Assembly: GCA_052388025.1 (NCBI GenBank) | Contig: JBQTIP010000006.1 | Span: 1-12,844 of the forward strand | From: JBQTIP01 sp052388025 | Lineage (GTDB): Bacteria > Actinomycetota > UBA4738 > HRBIN12 | Direction: 5' to 3' | DNA length: 12,844 bases | Shown: positions 11,980 through 12,844 of the stretch, piece after piece | Position numbering within the stretch: position 1 is the first letter of the stretch | Layout of the letters: each line of letters opens with the position of its first letter | Notes under the pieces: generated by a model | What the model saw: only the letters and a program-made list of their open reading frames with translations | What the model was told of the DNA's origin: nothing | The model's database searches: none | Position numbers and translations under genes: made by a program

Positions 11980-12844
11980 TGGCCCGGCGCCACGCGACCA
12001 TCGTCGGGACCGGCTCGGTGCTGCCCGAGCGCGTGGTGCCGAACACATACTTCGAGTCGATCCTCGACACGAGCGACGAGTGGATCCGCGAGCGCACCGG
12101 CATCCGCGAGCGCCGGTTCGCGGCGGAGGGCGAGACGACGTCGGATCTCGCCACCAAGGCCACGAAGGCCGCGCTGGCAGCCGCCGGGATCGCACCCGAA
12201 CAGGTCGACATGATCATCTGCGCGACCCTCACTCCGGACAACCCCATCCCCGCGGCGGCCGTCCGCGTGCAGGCGAACCTCGGCGTCTCCTGCCCGGCCT
12301 CCGACGTGAACGCGGCCTGCGCCGGCTTCTCGTACGGGATGTCGACCGCAACCGCGTTCATCGAGTCCGGGGCCGCCGACACCGTGGTCGTGATCGGCGC
12401 CGAGATCCTCTCGCGGTTCATGGACTTCACGGACCGCACGACGTGCGTCCTGTTCGGGGACGGAGCCGGCGCGGCCGTGCTGAGACCGTCCGAAGCGCCG
12501 GGGGTCCTCGGCTCCGTCTTGGGCGCCGACGGGACCACGGCCGACATCCTGTACATCCCGGCCGGAGGATCGGCCATGCCGGCCTCCGCCGAGACCGTCG
12601 CGGCGCGCGATCACTCGATCCGCATGCCGGCCGGGCGAGAGGTCTTCAAGCGCGCCGTCGTCGAGATGGCGAGCGCCTGCCGTGAGCTGCTGGAGAAGTC
12701 GGGCCACTCGCCGGACGACGTGGACCTCCTCATCCCCCACCAGGCGAACTCCAGGATCATGATCGCCGTCGCCGAGCGGCTCGGCATCGACGCCGAGCGG
12801 TCGGTGATCGACGTGGAGACCGTCGGCAACACCTCGGCGGCGTC
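11979..12844 (+). CDS. fabH: 3-oxoacyl-ACP synthase III (5' part, continues past window)
   Basis: The frame is open from ATG 11979 to the window end: 288 complete codons, with roughly 40 residues missing against a normal FabH of about 330. FabH condenses an acyl-CoA starter with malonyl-ACP, the first step of fatty-acid chain building. All three catalytic residues are present: C114 (NAACAGFSYG), H254 (IPHQAN) and N284 (VGNTSAA). Other landmarks are TSDEWIRERTGIRERR near the start and LFGDGAGAAVL. Upstream GAGG lies 11 nt before the ATG. The gap after fabD is 60 nt and GC-rich. Starter choice (straight or branched) cannot be read from motifs alone. The next genes would be expected to be acpP and fabF. 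Confidence 0.96.
   Translation, partial: MARRHATIVGTGSVLPERVVPNTYFESILDTSDEWIRERTGIRERRFAAEGETTSDLATKATKAALAAAGIAPEQVDMIICATLTPDNPIPAAAVRVQANLGVSCPASDVNAACAGFSYGMSTATAFIESGAADTVVVIGAEILSRFMDFTDRTTCVLFGDGAGAAVLRPSEAPGVLGSVLGADGTTADILYIPAGGSAMPASAETVAARDHSIRMPAGREVFKRAVVEMASACRELLEKSGHSPDDVDLLIPHQANSRIMIAVAERLGIDAERSVIDVETVGNTSAA

Noticed and set aside
12080..12685. Open frame of 201 codons within fabH
   Set aside because: It is a different frame from the one carrying the Cys-His-Asn triad and is extremely Arg-rich; it is a shadow of fabH.

Overview
The window is high-GC, compact and gene-dense, and carries housekeeping genes of the type and order seen in Actinomycetota. An rne/rng-rplU-rpmA block lies near an mreB-mreC-mreD-pbp2-rodA block, as in Streptomyces, and fabD is followed directly by fabH. 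Short or absent leaders and weak Shine-Dalgarno sequences at several starts also fit that phylum. MreBCD, PBP2 and RodA imply a rod-shaped cell with lateral-wall (elongasome) growth. The genus cannot be named from the sequence alone. No tRNA, rRNA, IS element, phage gene or CRISPR array was seen.

Layout. 1-356 (+): 3' end of a cupredoxin-domain protein. 390-2965 (-): an operon read right to left, RNase E/G, then ribosomal proteins L21 and L27. 2966-3493: a 0.5 kb GC-rich gap between divergent genes with no convincing gene. 3494-4675 (+): a soluble protein joining an N-terminal receiver domain to a histidine kinase core. 4690-10219 (-): the elongasome operon mreB, mreC, mreD, pbp2/mrdA, rodA, with junctions of 7, 11, 4 and 0 nt. 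10279-10905 (-): an unassigned 208-aa protein whose conserved-looking residues match an HxD...H...R(+10) Fe(II)/2-oxoglutarate oxygenase pattern. 10986-11918 (+) fabD and 11979-12844 (+) fabH, which runs off the end; these start type II fatty-acid synthesis.

How the genes work together. MreB filaments organise MreC/MreD, PBP2 (transpeptidase) and RodA (SEDS glycan polymerase) into the lateral-wall machine. FabD and FabH feed membrane lipid synthesis from a divergently transcribed locus next door. RNase E/G is co-transcribed with two ribosomal protein genes, the usual actinobacterial linkage of RNA decay and ribosome supply.

Most of this is ordinary core genome. The points worth a second look are: the putative oxygenase and its -10 box, which overlaps the fabD -10 box on the other strand; an almost leaderless mreB promoter with a palindrome between -35 and -10; an RNase E/G with a long basic N-terminal arm but nothing after the zinc-link; a cupredoxin with Gln where the axial Met is expected; the receiver-kinase fusion; and a five-codon reading frame overlapping the fabH start.
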